Positions 27,209 through 36,989 are shown, counted from the first letter of the stretch. The stretch is 64,000 nucleotides of DNA from Aminobacterium colombiense DSM 12261 (GCF_000025885.1 NC_014011.1:682001-746000), one strand, 5' to 3'. Notes: generated by a model from the letters alone, not told the origin. Made by a program: numbers and translations.

Positions 27209-27346
27209 GTGAATAAAGGTACTTTTCAGCCCCATAATAGACCGCGAAAGAGAAAAATGGGATACCTCTCTCGTTCCAGTTCCCCCAGCGGATTGAGAAT
27301 TCTTCGCAACCGGAGACGCAAGGGGCGTAAGCGTTTGGCTGTGTAG
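27209..27346 (+). CDS. rpmH: 50S ribosomal protein L34
   Basis: A 45-residue, extremely basic ribosomal protein with the family signature TFQPHNRPRKRKMG near the start and RRRKGRKRLAV at the end. The start is GTG at 27209, after GGGAGG at 27196-27201. It is followed two bases later by rnpA. In most bacteria dnaA lies just upstream of rpmH; here the upstream gene is a DinG-type helicase. Confidence 0.95.
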   Translation: MNKGTFQPHNRPRKRKMGYLSRSSSPSGLRILRNRRRKGRKRLAV

Positions 27347-27348
27347 CT

Positions 27349-27744
27349 TTGAAGCTCGGATATTCACGCTCTGTGCGGCTCAAGAAGGGTTGGGAATATG
27401 ATTATGTTTTCCGCACCGGCAGTCGCTTCAAAGGCGAGCTGGTGCGGTTGCTGTTTGTGGAGGCCCCCGACGATAGAACTAGGATAGGGCTGGCCGTAGG
27501 GAAACGCCAAGGATCGGCTTGTGTGCGCAATAGGGGACGGCGCATTCTGAAAGAGAGCATACGTCGTATTCTACCATGGGTAAAAGGAACATGGTGGTGT
27601 GTTTTTTCTCTTCGAACAGCAGGGCTGGAAGCAAATGCCTATGACGTGTATGATGATATGGTGGCTCTTTTAGGGCGTGTAGGGTTACTTGATGAGTCGT
27701 GGCCGGGGAATATGTGGGAGAAAAAGAATAAAAATGACGGATAG
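27349..27744 (+). CDS. rnpA: Ribonuclease P protein component
   Basis: Protein subunit of RNase P, which trims the 5' ends of tRNA precursors with the RNA subunit. The 131 residues show the family core: SVRLKKGWEYDYVFRTG near the start, RIGLAVGKRQGSACVRNRGRRILKE (about residues 44-68) with the conserved basic RNR motif. The start is TTG at 27349, two bases after rpmH. No RNase P RNA gene was seen in the window. Confidence 0.93.
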   Translation: MKLGYSRSVRLKKGWEYDYVFRTGSRFKGELVRLLFVEAPDDRTRIGLAVGKRQGSACVRNRGRRILKESIRRILPWVKGTWWCVFSLRTAGLEANAYDVYDDMVALLGRVGLLDESWPGNMWEKKNKNDG

Positions 27745-27750
27745 ATTAAA

Positions 27751-28011
27751 ATGTTGACAGAAATAGCCGTGACTGCTATTAGATTTTATCAGAAATGGAT
27801 TTCTCCAATGTTAGGAAAGAATTGTCGATTTTATCCGACCTGTTCTCAGTACACCCTTGAGGCTATAGAAATGCATGGTATCTTGATCGGAAGTTGGCTT
27901 GGATTAATCCGTATAATGAAATGTGGTCCGTGGCATCCTGGGGGATATGATCCAGTGCCAGATTTTCCACTTAAGAGAAAAATATCTCCTAAAATCTACA
28001 ATTCTGACTGA
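27751..28011 (+). CDS. yidD: Membrane protein insertion efficiency factor YidD
   Basis: An 86-residue membrane-associated protein that assists YidC-dependent insertion. The signature is complete: [21 protein letters not shown] split around residues 12-32, then a C-terminal [13 protein letters not shown] block. It lies between rnpA and yidC in the standard order. Confidence 0.95.
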   Translation: MLTEIAVTAIRFYQKWISPMLGKNCRFYPTCSQYTLEAIEMHGILIGSWLGLIRIMKCGPWHPGGYDPVPDFPLKRKISPKIYNSD

Positions 28012-28013
28012 GG

Positions 28014-28817
28014 ATGGTGAATGGTGTGGGTACTCTCTGGAAAGCAGCGGGGGATTTTATACTTCTTATCCTTGAAACCCTTCATAATTTAACGGGTTCA
28101 TGGGGAATTGCAATTATTTTGCTGACACTGGCGGTAAGAATTCTTCTTCACCCTCTTACCCATAAACAAATGGTTAGCATGCAAAGGATGCAGAAGCTTC
28201 AGCCCCGCATGAAAATGTTGCAGGAAAAGTATAAGGATGACAAAGAAACACTGAATAGAGAAATTATGAGCTTGTATAAAGAAAACAAAGTAAACCCTGC
28301 GGCTGGATGTTTGCCTCTTCTTGTACAATTGCCTATTCTTATTCTATTATTCCGTTTGTTGATGAACTATAATTTTGGAAGTGTTCCTTTCCTTGGCTTC
28401 ATTAGCCTTGAAGGATCTGTCCTTTCAACGCTGGCTCAGGCGGTAGCTCTTCCAGAAACAACTAAAATAGGTGTTATGGCTGTGCTATCTGGTGTTCTCG
28501 CCAACCCTGCGGGGTTGGCTCAAGTAGGCCTTTATCTGGGGAACCTCATGCTCCTTGTTGTTGTTGGTATTCTCACGTGGGCACAGCAGCAGATGAGTTC
28601 TACGGGGAATCCGCAGATGGCGATGATGAGCTGGTTTATGCCTCTCTTTCTCACCTTTATATGCCTTAGCCTGCCTGGGGGAGTTTTGTTGTATTGGGGA
28701 GTTTCATCTTTCCTGGGAGTAGCTCAGCAGTGGTGGATTACCAAAAAAACAAGTCAGGAAATGCAGGAGAAGCCAGTCTTACATAAATCTAAACCCGCAG
28801 GCAAAGAGGAAAATTAA
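28014..28817 (+). CDS. yidC: Membrane protein insertase YidC
   Basis: Inserts and folds inner-membrane proteins with or without SecYEG. The 267-residue Gram-positive-like short form lacks the large periplasmic domain of E. coli YidC. Five hydrophobic segments are visible, with the Oxa1 core (WGIAIILLTLAVRILLHP near residue 29, where the positively charged Arg lies in the groove) and the cytoplasmic coiled hairpin KMLQEKYKDD. It starts two bases after yidD. Confidence 0.95.
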   Translation: MVNGVGTLWKAAGDFILLILETLHNLTGSWGIAIILLTLAVRILLHPLTHKQMVSMQRMQKLQPRMKMLQEKYKDDKETLNREIMSLYKENKVNPAAGCLPLLVQLPILILLFRLLMNYNFGSVPFLGFISLEGSVLSTLAQAVALPETTKIGVMAVLSGVLANPAGLAQVGLYLGNLMLLVVVGILTWAQQQMSSTGNPQMAMMSWFMPLFLTFICLSLPGGVLLYWGVSSFLGVAQQWWITKKTSQEMQEKPVLHKSKPAGKEEN

Positions 28818-28858
28818 AGGTATCCCGGGCATGGTAGAGTGTCGAAGGGGGATTATAC

Positions 28859-29491
28859 ATGACCGAGCAAGACAAGTTTATTATGGAAGTCAGCTCCATA
28901 GACGAAGCTAAAACATTGGCCGCGGCCAAGCTGGGATTAAATCCGGAGGACTTCCTTGTTAAGATAATCGAAGAAGAAAAAAGTTTTTTTGGTCTATTGG
29001 GGAGAAAATTAAGGGTAGAAGTATGGACTGAGCTGCCGGTATCAGTCTTAAAGGGGCAAGAACTGGCGGGGGATCTTATTAAACGTATGAGACTTTCCCT
29101 CTCTGTAAACGAGGAAGATGGTTTTTTGAACCTTTCTGGTGATGATGCTGGAATTATTATTGGAAAGTACGGCGAAACTCTGAAAGCCATGGAGTATCTC
29201 CTCAATCTTATGATGCGTGACGAGACCAGAGAGACCCGTATCAAATTAGATAGTGACGGGTATAGAGCCAGACGGGAGGCAAGTCTGAAACGCCTGGCCC
29301 TAGCAGCTGCCAGAAAAGTGGAAAAAAGGGGCAAACCTGCCTATCTTGAACCCATGTCCAGTTGGGAACGACGCATTATCCATTTGGCATTGAAAGATAC
29401 AGATAGCGTAATGACACGCTCTGTAGGAGAAGAGCCGTCTCGCAAAGTAGTAGTTTGCCCAGCCCATTCTACAAGAAGCAAACGCCGTTAA
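28859..29491 (+). CDS. jag: Jag/KhpB-type RNA-binding protein
   Basis: A 210-residue RNA-binding protein linked with YidC. Order: N-terminal Jag domain (about 8-60, SSIDEAKTLAAAKLGL), KH domain (about 82-140, with GIIIGKYGE as the GXXG loop), and a C-terminal R3H domain (about 142-205) with RxxxH in ERRIIHLAL. Homologues form a complex with KhpA and regulate cell-wall synthesis. Positioned after yidC as expected. Confidence 0.92.
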   Translation: MTEQDKFIMEVSSIDEAKTLAAAKLGLNPEDFLVKIIEEEKSFFGLLGRKLRVEVWTELPVSVLKGQELAGDLIKRMRLSLSVNEEDGFLNLSGDDAGIIIGKYGETLKAMEYLLNLMMRDETRETRIKLDSDGYRARREASLKRLALAAARKVEKRGKPAYLEPMSSWERRIIHLALKDTDSVMTRSVGEEPSRKVVVCPAHSTRSKRR

Positions 29492-29497
29492 CACACT

Positions 29498-30274
29498 ATG
29501 TATCCGGAACTATTCTCTATAAGGAATTTTACGATCCACAGCTATTACGTGCTGTGGATCGTTGCGTTAGTGACGGCTTTTCTCTGGACGTATAAAAGAG
29601 GAATTCAGTACTACGGCATCCCTCCCTCTAAAATGGGGCACTTGTTGGGAATGGTTGCTTTGGGAATTATTGCGGGTATATGTACTGGCATGGGTATTCA
29701 TCTTGGTCGAGAAGCTGTATTTCAAGATCCCCTTAGCATACTTCATTTTTGGAAAGGAGGAATGTCTTCTTATTACAGTTTCATAGGCGGCTGTTGCTTT
29801 GCCTTCTTTTATATCTTCCGTACAAAATTGTCTCTATGGCGTGTTGCAGAATCGGCATCCCTCCCCTCCGCTGCGTTAATAGCTATTGGCCGGTGGGGCT
29901 GTTTTTTGAATGGTTGTTGTGGGGGAATTCCAACATCTCACCTTTGGGGAGTACGCTTCGCTATTGATCCGGAAGCTTTAATCCGCCATCCCACTCAGCT
30001 TTATTATTCTTTCGGAGCTCTTGCAATTCTCCTTGCGTTGCAATGGATTGAGTTTCGTTTAGGGGAAAGCGAGCGCTTTGTAAAAGCTGCATTTCTCTGG
30101 CCCCTATTTTTAATCCTTTGGGGTTTCTTGCGTATTTTTGTGGATCCACTTCGTATTGATTGGTACCTTTCTGGAATAGAAGCATCTCATAGAGGTAGTT
30201 TTTCCATGGTAATTGTAGGTGGAATCTGGCTTTCTTATTCTTGCTGGAAACTTATTCGTAAAATTTATGATTAA
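29498..30274 (+). CDS. Lgt-like membrane protein, probably not a standard diacylglyceryl transferase
   Basis: A 258-residue polytopic membrane protein of the prolipoprotein diacylglyceryl transferase superfamily, with about seven hydrophobic segments. Arg132 of the GRxG motif is kept, but the sequence there is GRWGCFLNGCCGG, with Cys in place of the conserved Asn and Glu. The loop that carries catalytic His103 in E. coli Lgt reads GGMSSYYSF, with Tyr92 at that place. It may be a divergent paralogue with another lipid or thiol substrate. A classical lgt should then exist elsewhere. It follows jag by six bases. Confidence 0.75.
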   Translation: MYPELFSIRNFTIHSYYVLWIVALVTAFLWTYKRGIQYYGIPPSKMGHLLGMVALGIIAGICTGMGIHLGREAVFQDPLSILHFWKGGMSSYYSFIGGCCFAFFYIFRTKLSLWRVAESASLPSAALIAIGRWGCFLNGCCGGIPTSHLWGVRFAIDPEALIRHPTQLYYSFGALAILLALQWIEFRLGESERFVKAAFLWPLFLILWGFLRIFVDPLRIDWYLSGIEASHRGSFSMVIVGGIWLSYSCWKLIRKIYD

Positions 30275-30352
30275 AGTATCAGTAAAAGAAACGATGTCCT
30301 TTTCAAAAAGCCGGATACAATAGATATGGAAAGTAAACGGAGGTGAAATAAT

Positions 30353-31747
30353 ATGAAAAGGATGTACAACACAATTGCTCTTCTTTCCATAATAGCTTTT
30401 GCTCTGAGTGCGATAAGCACTTCCTCTTTTGCTCAAGATGTTTTCACTGGGAACCCTATAGCGGTCATAGCGAAGGATGCTTCTCCAGCCGTGGTCAACA
30501 TAGATGTAGAGGCTACAGTTACACGGTCAGTCTCTCCTTTCCCGAATGATCCCATATTCAAGCGTTTCTTTGGAGAAGAGTTTCAGCGTTTTTCTAGAAC
30601 TATACCAATGAAAGGGCGTGGATCTGGCTTTATTGTTACAGACAACGGCCAAATTCTCACCAATAGTCATGTTGTAGAGGGAGCGGATAAGATTACAGTA
30701 ACTCTTTCTGATGGACGGACCTTTCCCGCTGAAGTCCTAGGAACTGACCCTACTTTTGATTTAGCCGTGATCAGGATAGACGCCCGCAATCTGCCTGTGC
30801 TCAAACTTGGTGACTCTGACCGTATAGACGTGGGAGAGTGGGTTGTTGCCATAGGTAACCCTTTTGGCCTGGAGCACACTGTGACAGTTGGTGTCATATC
30901 TGCAAAAAACAGGAGCATTCACGCTGGAGATGTAAATTTTGACGGTTTTTTGCAAACTGATGCAGCTATTAATCCGGGGAATAGTGGCGGTCCCCTGATC
31001 AACCTTTCGGGGGAAGTTGTGGGGATAAACAGCGCTATTGTCCCTTATGCTCAGGGAATAGGATTCGCTATTCCTGTTAACATGGCGAAGCAGATAATGG
31101 ATGATCTTGTAAAATATGGAAAGGTCAAAAGAGGTTGGCTTGGTGTGTACGTGCAGCCAGTGACGAAAGAGTTTATCACAGCTTATGGCTTAAAAGAAGA
31201 AAAAGGAGCCGTTATCAGCGATGTGGTGTCAGATTCGCCAGCGGATAAGGCAGGATTGCAGCGTGGCGATGTGATTATTGCTGTTAATGGTAACAAGATA
31301 GACAATCATCAGGATCTTGTTTTTAGAATACGCCAATTTATGGCAGGGGATACAGTTAATCTTGAGATAGTGCGTAAAGCAGAAAAGAAAAATATTTCTG
31401 TTAAACTAACAGAAGTTGCTCCTGCAGGAGAAGAAAGCCAGGAAAAAGGATCGCCTAAAACCTCAGAGCTTTTTAAAAAAGTTGGTGTTGAAGCAAGTAA
31501 TGTTACCACACAGCTTCGTTCCCAGTACGGACTAAGATCAAAGGATGGAGTGGTTATAACCTTTGTTGAGCAGGGATCATTTGCTGCTCGTGCAGGGATT
31601 CGTGAAGGAGACCTGGTTCTGGAGGTAAATGGCACAAAAGTGTCTGATGTGAGCGACTTAAATAAAGCCGTGGGGAATAAGGACAATTCTTTAGTGCTTC
31701 TTTTAGGCCGGGGCGGGAGAACGTTCTTTGTTTCCATGAGTTTTTAA
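30353..31747 (+). CDS. degP: DegP/HtrA-type periplasmic serine protease
   Basis: Envelope quality-control protease, 464 residues. A signal peptide (about 1-27) precedes the trypsin-like domain with catalytic His106, Asp136 and Ser211 (GNSGGP). Two PDZ domains follow, at about 260-340 and 370-460. The two-PDZ layout is that of DegP/DegQ. RBS GGAGG is before the ATG. The gene is a single unit between lgt-like and a shared terminator. Stress control cannot be read from sequence, although a two-component system lies immediately downstream on the other strand. Confidence 0.93.
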   Translation: MKRMYNTIALLSIIAFALSAISTSSFAQDVFTGNPIAVIAKDASPAVVNIDVEATVTRSVSPFPNDPIFKRFFGEEFQRFSRTIPMKGRGSGFIVTDNGQILTNSHVVEGADKITVTLSDGRTFPAEVLGTDPTFDLAVIRIDARNLPVLKLGDSDRIDVGEWVVAIGNPFGLEHTVTVGVISAKNRSIHAGDVNFDGFLQTDAAINPGNSGGPLINLSGEVVGINSAIVPYAQGIGFAIPVNMAKQIMDDLVKYGKVKRGWLGVYVQPVTKEFITAYGLKEEKGAVISDVVSDSPADKAGLQRGDVIIAVNGNKIDNHQDLVFRIRQFMAGDTVNLEIVRKAEKKNISVKLTEVAPAGEESQEKGSPKTSELFKKVGVEASNVTTQLRSQYGLRSKDGVVITFVEQGSFAARAGIREGDLVLEVNGTKVSDVSDLNKAVGNKDNSLVLLLGRGGRTFFVSMSF

Positions 31748-31768
31748 AACGCAAACTTATACTTATAA

Positions 31769-31804
31769 GTAAAGGGGCTGTCCTTTGAAGGACAGCCCCT
31801 TTAC
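31769..31804. terminator. Bidirectional terminator between degP and the sensor kinase gene
   Basis: A perfect 17-bp inverted repeat (GTAAAGGGGCTGTCCTT and its complement, loop TG) sits between convergent genes. There is no long T tract on either side, but the AT-rich ends of the stem can serve both directions. Confidence 0.8.
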
Positions 31805-31826
31805 TTCGATTAAAAATATTTTATTA

Positions 31827-32930
31827 TCACGATATCTCATATTCGGAAAGGGTGTTTGTATCAAGGGAAAAAGTCAAAGTGAAAGAGCTTCCTTTTCCCA
31901 AAGTAGATTGGATGTCCACTTCAGCTTTGTGCAATTCAGATATTCTCTGCACAAGGGGAAGTCCCAGCCCATATCCGCCTCCGCTTCGAGCTGTGTCCGC
32001 ACGCCAAAAGAGGTCTCTGCACTTTTGAATAGCGTATTCATCCATCCCCTGGCCGGTATCCCAAATACGCAAATAGGCTTTCTGCTTTTTTATATCACTC
32101 CATGTTTCCACACCGATAGTTCCGCCTTCAGGAGTGTATTTGCTGGCATTGTCCAGGAGGTTTGTAACAACTCTTGTAAGAAGTTCAATGCTCCCGAAAA
32201 CTGGGGCAAAAGAGAGTTTTTTCACCAGATGCTGACGTCTTGTTTTTTCAATGAGGGGAAACATGTTTTCACAGGCTTCATCAGCTGCCATAAGTAAATC
32301 CACCGATTCCATCCATTCTGGGCCTGAGAACTTTGAAAACCGGGACAACTCGAGTATAGACTCTACAATTTGTTGCATATTTTCGATCTGAACCATTATT
32401 TGCTGAAGCCGTTCCACGTAATAACTAGGTTCTCTAGTGGACATGAGCATTATTTCGATCTTTCCCTTGATGACGGCAATAGGAGTTCTAAGCTCATGGC
32501 TCGTATCTGCTGACAATTGCTTAAGTTGAGCAAGGGATTCTTCGTACTGGCGGAGCAGTTTATTAAGAGATTCGCGAAGCTCTACAAGTTGGGGATGATC
32601 CCCAAGAAAGGGTATTGTTACGCGGTCATTTTTTCTCTTCTTTTTTCGTAAGGATTGACACGTTTTTCGTAAGGGAGTGTAAATGCGAAGCTCAAGAAAC
32701 CAGAGGGATATAAAAAAAGATAGTGCGCAACCGGCAAACAATCCTCCCATATAGGAAAAAAAGGAAGTTAAAGTGAAGGATGACGCTAACACAGCAAGGG
32801 ACATAATTATAAAAAAAGAAATGGAAAAAAGGGACAACCTGAGGAGTTTCAGATTGCCCCTTTGGTTTGCTGAAGCCCTTGTTAAACGTATTTTAAAAGA
32901 CCTAAGAAGTTTGCGAAGTTGCAAGTTCAA
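31827..32930 (-). CDS. Sensor histidine kinase
   Basis: Membrane sensor kinase, 367 residues, partner of the response regulator encoded upstream. Two closely spaced transmembrane helices (about 33-52 and 55-78) leave almost no periplasmic loop, so the signal is probably intramembrane or cytoplasmic. A linker follows (about 85-135), then the HisKA domain with phospho-acceptor His145 in SHELRTP, and a GHKL ATPase with DNASKYTP, DTGQGMD and GYGLGLPLV. It starts 30 bases after the regulator stop. Confidence 0.9.
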   Translation of the reverse strand: MNLQLRKLLRSFKIRLTRASANQRGNLKLLRLSLFSISFFIIMSLAVLASSFTLTSFFSYMGGLFAGCALSFFISLWFLELRIYTPLRKTCQSLRKKKRKNDRVTIPFLGDHPQLVELRESLNKLLRQYEESLAQLKQLSADTSHELRTPIAVIKGKIEIMLMSTREPSYYVERLQQIMVQIENMQQIVESILELSRFSKFSGPEWMESVDLLMAADEACENMFPLIEKTRRQHLVKKLSFAPVFGSIELLTRVVTNLLDNASKYTPEGGTIGVETWSDIKKQKAYLRIWDTGQGMDEYAIQKCRDLFWRADTARSGGGYGLGLPLVQRISELHKAEVDIQSTLGKGSSFTLTFSLDTNTLSEYEIS

Positions 32931-32960
32931 TGCCTGATACCCTGGCTTTCCACTTAATGT

Positions 32961-33641
32961 TTAGATACAGTCTGGGCAAGTTACCTTGTACCCAACTCCT
33001 CGTACAGTTACAACCACTGTATCTAATCCTTGCTCGCGCAGCTTGTCTCTCAAATATTTTATATGTACGTCAACTACATTACTTGTCCCGTCATATTCTT
33101 TTTGCCAGACTTGAGAAATTATCTTTTCCCTGGTAAAAACTTGGTTTTCATGTCGAAGAAGCAATTCCAGAATATCAAACTCCCGTCTACGCAGTGGTAA
33201 TATGGTGTTATCCACTCTACATTCCCTAGCTACTGGATCTATTGTCATAGATCCACAATGAAGGAGATTATGCTGCAACTCAGAAGTTCTCCTTAAAAGG
33301 GTACGAACTCTTGCAAGAAGCTCTCTGAAATCAAATGGTTTAACCAGAAAATCATCGGCACCCTTATTAAGGCCCTCTACCTTTTCGTCTACACTGTCTT
33401 TCGCCGTGAGAATAATGATAGGAAGAGTAGCACCATTTGAACGAAGTCTTTCAAGAACCTCTAGTCCGCTTATGCCAGGCAGCATGAGGTCCAGAACTAT
33501 ACACTCGCACTCCGGGTTCTTCGCTTTTTCCAGCCCTTCTTCTCCTGTATAAGCGCGCTCTACAGAAAACCCATTTTCTGCAAAGCCCTCGGCGAGAACC
33601 TGAACAAGATCCTTATTATCTTCAATAATAAGCAGTGACAT
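32961..33641 (-). CDS. OmpR/PhoB-family response regulator
   Basis: DNA-binding response regulator of 226 residues. The receiver domain has the acidic pair EDN (7-9), phospho-acceptor Asp51 (VLDLMLPG), Thr in ILTAKDS and Lys in LVKPFDF. A C-terminal winged helix (about 128-226) follows, ending with the HIKYLRDKL recognition helix region. First gene of the two-component operon; divergent from rpsO across a 258-base gap. Targets are unknown; degP is a neighbouring candidate. Confidence 0.93.
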   Translation of the reverse strand: MSLLIIEDNKDLVQVLAEGFAENGFSVERAYTGEEGLEKAKNPECECIVLDLMLPGISGLEVLERLRSNGATLPIIILTAKDSVDEKVEGLNKGADDFLVKPFDFRELLARVRTLLRRTSELQHNLLHCGSMTIDPVARECRVDNTILPLRRREFDILELLLRHENQVFTREKIISQVWQKEYDGTSNVVDVHIKYLRDKLREQGLDTVVVTVRGVGYKVTCPDCI

Positions 33642-33793
33642 GCTTATTACCTCCCCCCCGAACCAATTTATATTAAATGCTTTTGTTAACTCTCTATTAT
33701 TTAACCATATACTTTAACCCATGTCGAGTGCAGAATTAGATTTTTTGAAAATTTATGTAGTTTTTCTGAATATGTGCGCAGGTAGTCAAAACA

Positions 33794-33822
33794 TTGCCAT
33801 ATAGAAATATCCGTGGTAATAT
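33794..33822 (+). promoter_or_regulatory. Probable promoter of the rpsO operon
   Basis: TTGCCA (33794-33799), 17-base spacer and TAATAT (33817-33822) lie in the 258-base gap between the divergent response regulator gene and rpsO. The predicted leader is about 70 bases, long enough for S15 autoregulation, although no specific fold was recognised. The rest of the gap is AT-rich with no gene. Confidence 0.65.
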
Positions 33823-33899
33823 TCTTTAACCCATTACTAGGATCTACACAAAGCTGTATTTCTTGGTTTTCGGGATTTCATTAATTGAGGTGAACAATT

Positions 33900-34166
33900 A
33901 TGTTGGAGAAGGATCAGAAACAGAGGATCATTGAAGAGTACCGCACCCATAATGTGGACACAGGGTCTCCAGAAGTTCAGATTGCCATGTTGACCGTGAG
34001 GATTCGTGAGCTTACAGAGCATATGAAGAACCACACAAAGGACTTCCATTCCAGGAGGGGACTTCTTAAGATGGTCGGAAGACGGCGTAAGCTTCTTCGC
34101 TATCTGAGGGAGAAAGACTTCAACAGATACCAGACTTTAATTGAACGCCTTGGTCTTCGTCACTAA
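33900..34166 (+). CDS. rpsO: 30S ribosomal protein S15
   Basis: Early-binding 16S rRNA protein, 88 residues, with the family motifs [10 protein letters not shown] near residue 21 and [20 protein letters not shown] near residue 50. RBS GAGGTGA precedes the ATG. It is followed by a strong terminator and then pnp, the widespread rpsO-pnp order, where partial readthrough links the two. Confidence 0.97.
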   Translation: MLEKDQKQRIIEEYRTHNVDTGSPEVQIAMLTVRIRELTEHMKNHTKDFHSRRGLLKMVGRRRKLLRYLREKDFNRYQTLIERLGLRH

Positions 34167-34201
34167 AAAAACAGAATAAATTTTTATTCAAAGGTTTTTC
34201 T

Positions 34202-34236
34202 GTGCGAGAGCGGATATCCGCTCTCGCACTTTTTTT
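34202..34236 (+). terminator. Strong terminator between rpsO and pnp
   Basis: A perfect 28-base palindrome (14-bp stem arms beginning GTGCGAGAGCGGAT) followed by seven T. It may act as an RNase processing or attenuation point between rpsO and pnp, as in other bacteria. Confidence 0.92.
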
Positions 34237-34300
34237 GTGGGATGTGTTATTCTTATCAAGTACAATACGAAGAGGTAGAAAATTAGAGGAGGAACAATGG

Positions 34301-36547
34301 ATGAAAAAAGTATTTTCAATTGAGATCGGGGGTCATGAAATGACCTTCGAAACGGGGTGTGTGGCCAAACAGGCAAATGGTTCCATAGTGGCTAGGAGCG
34401 GGGATACAGTGGTTTTGACCACTACCTGCATTTCTGACACACCTCGTACGGGGATTGACTTTTTCCCCTTGCTAGTTGACTTTGAAGAAAGATATTACTC
34501 AGCAGGTAAAATCCCCGGAGGGTTTATCAAACGGGAAGGAAGACCAACTGAAAACGCCATTTTGAGTGCACGTGTCATTGACCGTTCTATACGTTCACTT
34601 TTCGATGAAAATCTTCGCTACGACATACATGTTGTTGCTACTGTGCTATCAGTAGATCAGCTTAACCCCCCCAGTGTACTCGCCATTAATGCAGCGTCTG
34701 TAGCTCTTATGATCTCTGAAATTCCGTGGGGAGGCCCCATAGGAGCTGTGCGCATCGGCTATATTAATGACCAGCTTGTAGTCAACCCTCTTGAAGAGCA
34801 AATGTTGGAATCCAAATTGGATTTGCTCGTATCTGGCCATAAGGACGGCATTACCATGGTTGAGGCGGGAGCTAACGAGGTATCAGAAGAGTTGCTCGTA
34901 GATGCTCTGGATCTTGCCCACACTGAAATTAAAAAGATTGTTGCCATGCAAGAAGAGATTCGGAAGCAGATTGGCAAGGAAAAGATAGATATTCCTGAAC
35001 CAGAATTTTTTGAAGAGATAGATTCATGGCTAGGAGCAGAAATGCAAAAGCATGTATTAGAGGCAGTCAGTATTCACGAGAAAAAACCCAGGGCAGAAAA
35101 AATTCGTTACGTTAAAACCACATCTATCGAGCATTTCGCAGAAAATTATCCTGGTACGGAGGCTTATATTTCTGCGGCAGTTGACGAGATGGTGAAGAAA
35201 ACAATGCGGTCCCGCATTCTTAATGAGCGAGAGCGGGCTGATGGTCGGGCAATGGATGAGATTCGCCCGATTACATGTGAAGTGGGAGTTTTGCCTCGTG
35301 TGCATGGTTCAGCTCTTTTTACCCGGGGCGAAACTCAGGCCCTCGTTGTGGCTACTTTGGGGATGATGGGAGTAGATGACCAGATTCTTGACGGCCTTAA
35401 ACAGGACGAACCGAACAAGAGGTTCATCCTTCACTATAACTTTCCCCCCTATTCAGTTGGAGAAGTTCGTCCCATGCGGGGTCCGGGACGTCGTGAAATA
35501 GGGCATGGCGCCTTGGCTGAACGGGCTCTTCGCCCTATAATTCCCGATGAGGTTGAGTTCCCCTATGTGGTCCGTCTTGTTTCAGATATCCTGGAGTCGA
35601 ACGGATCCAGTTCTCAGGCATCTATTTGCGGGGGAAGCCTTGCTCTTATGAACTCCGGAGTTCCCATTAACAGACATGTCGCTGGCATTGCCATGGGGCT
35701 CATAAAGGAAGGGGAAAAAGTAGAGATCTTGAGTGATATTCAGGGTCTTGAAGACCACTATGGTGATATGGACTTTAAAGTGGCCGGAACCCGCGAAGGT
35801 GTGACGGCCCTTCAGATGGATAACAAGGCAGGTGGCATTACTAGGGAAGTTCTTAAAAAGGCCCTCAATCAGGCAAAAGAAGGAAGATTGTTTATACTCG
35901 AGAAAATGGAATCTGCCATAGAAGAGCCTTCCGGCCTTTCTCCTTACGCGCCAAGGATTTATGTGACCCATATTGATCCTGAAAAAATCAGAGATATCAT
36001 AGGCCCTGGCGGTAAGGTCATCCGAGGCATTACCCAGGAAACAGGAGTGAAGATCAATGTGGAAGATAATGGAGAAGTATATATAGCCGGAACATCAAGT
36101 GAGGGTGTTGAACGCGCACTGGCAATAATAAAGGGGCTTACAAAAGAATTGGAGCCAGGGGAAATATATCTGGGCAAAGTCACTCGGATTATGAATTTCG
36201 GGGCTTTTATAGAGTGTTTGCCAGGCAAAGAAGGTCTTCTCCACATAAGCGAAATCAGCCCTCACCGTGTCGGCAAAGTGGAAGATGTTTTTGGTGTTGG
36301 GGATACAGTCCTTGTCATGGTCAAAGAAATAGACGATATGGGACGGACTAATCTGACACGCAAGAAACTGTATGACCAGGAAGAAAGGGTTATAAAAGAG
36401 GGATTCGGCAAAGCCCTTGAAGAGGAGAAGGCAAAGGAAACCGCTATTGAAGCCAAAGCTGCTTCCGCTCCCCGTCCCGCTCCTGGCCAGCGTCGTGGTG
36501 GAAGTCAGGAACGGCCGGACCGTAGGCAGGGTGGACCTCGTCGATGA
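34301..36547 (+). CDS. pnp: Polyribonucleotide nucleotidyltransferase (PNPase)
   Basis: Phosphorolytic 3'-5' exoribonuclease of mRNA decay. The ATG at 34301 has GAGGAGGA eight bases upstream and gives 748 residues; the open frame continues into the terminator and is not native there. Two RNase PH cores (about 10-215 and 320-540), a KH domain (about 555-615, [12 protein letters not shown]) and an S1 domain (about 625-695) are in standard order. A basic Arg/Gly/Pro-rich tail ends the protein. The stop overlaps dut by four bases. Confidence 0.96.
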   Translation: MKKVFSIEIGGHEMTFETGCVAKQANGSIVARSGDTVVLTTTCISDTPRTGIDFFPLLVDFEERYYSAGKIPGGFIKREGRPTENAILSARVIDRSIRSLFDENLRYDIHVVATVLSVDQLNPPSVLAINAASVALMISEIPWGGPIGAVRIGYINDQLVVNPLEEQMLESKLDLLVSGHKDGITMVEAGANEVSEELLVDALDLAHTEIKKIVAMQEEIRKQIGKEKIDIPEPEFFEEIDSWLGAEMQKHVLEAVSIHEKKPRAEKIRYVKTTSIEHFAENYPGTEAYISAAVDEMVKKTMRSRILNERERADGRAMDEIRPITCEVGVLPRVHGSALFTRGETQALVVATLGMMGVDDQILDGLKQDEPNKRFILHYNFPPYSVGEVRPMRGPGRREIGHGALAERALRPIIPDEVEFPYVVRLVSDILESNGSSSQASICGGSLALMNSGVPINRHVAGIAMGLIKEGEKVEILSDIQGLEDHYGDMDFKVAGTREGVTALQMDNKAGGITREVLKKALNQAKEGRLFILEKMESAIEEPSGLSPYAPRIYVTHIDPEKIRDIIGPGGKVIRGITQETGVKINVEDNGEVYIAGTSSEGVERALAIIKGLTKELEPGEIYLGKVTRIMNFGAFIECLPGKEGLLHISEISPHRVGKVEDVFGVGDTVLVMVKEIDDMGRTNLTRKKLYDQEERVIKEGFGKALEEEKAKETAIEAKAASAPRPAPGQRRGGSQERPDRRQGGPRR

Positions 36548-36984
36548 AGCGTGTAATGGTTAAGGTCGCCCGGCGAAACATAGAAATACCATTACCGGAA
36601 TATGGAACTCCCTTTTCTGCCGGGGTGGATCTTCGTGCGGCGGAGCCTCTTCTTCTAAAGCCTGGAGAGAGGGGAAGTGTGGGTACTGGTCTCTATGTTG
36701 AGCTTCCAGAAGGTTATGAAGCTCAAGTGAGACCAAGAAGCGGTCTCGCTCTTCGTTCCGGTGTTACGGTGCTTAACACTCCAGGGACTATAGATTCTGA
36801 TTACAGGGGGGAAGTTCGGGTTATCCTTATTAATCTCGGACAGGAACCTTTTCAGGTTATGCCACAGGATAGGATTGCACAAATGATCATAGCCCCTGTG
36901 GTTCAGTTAGTATGGGAGGAAAATGAATCCCTTTCAGATTCAGTACGTGGAGAAGGTGGCTTTGGCAGTACCGGTGTGAAGTAA
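36544..36984 (+). CDS. dut: dUTP diphosphatase
   Basis: Hydrolyses dUTP to dUMP, keeping uracil out of DNA and feeding thymidylate synthesis (thyX is at 57.4 kb). The five trimeric dUTPase motifs are visible in 146 residues: [29 protein letters not shown] with catalytic Asp, DRIAQMII and [10 protein letters not shown]. It overlaps pnp (ATGA), so it is coupled to the rpsO-pnp operon. Confidence 0.95.
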   Translation: MKRVMVKVARRNIEIPLPEYGTPFSAGVDLRAAEPLLLKPGERGSVGTGLYVELPEGYEAQVRPRSGLALRSGVTVLNTPGTIDSDYRGEVRVILINLGQEPFQVMPQDRIAQMIIAPVVQLVWEENESLSDSVRGEGGFGSTGVK

Positions 36985-36989
36985 AAGAG

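Noticed and set aside
34202-34300. N-terminal extension of pnp into the rpsO terminator
   Set aside because: The extra residues come from the terminator palindrome. ATG 34301 has a strong ribosome site and matches the family start.
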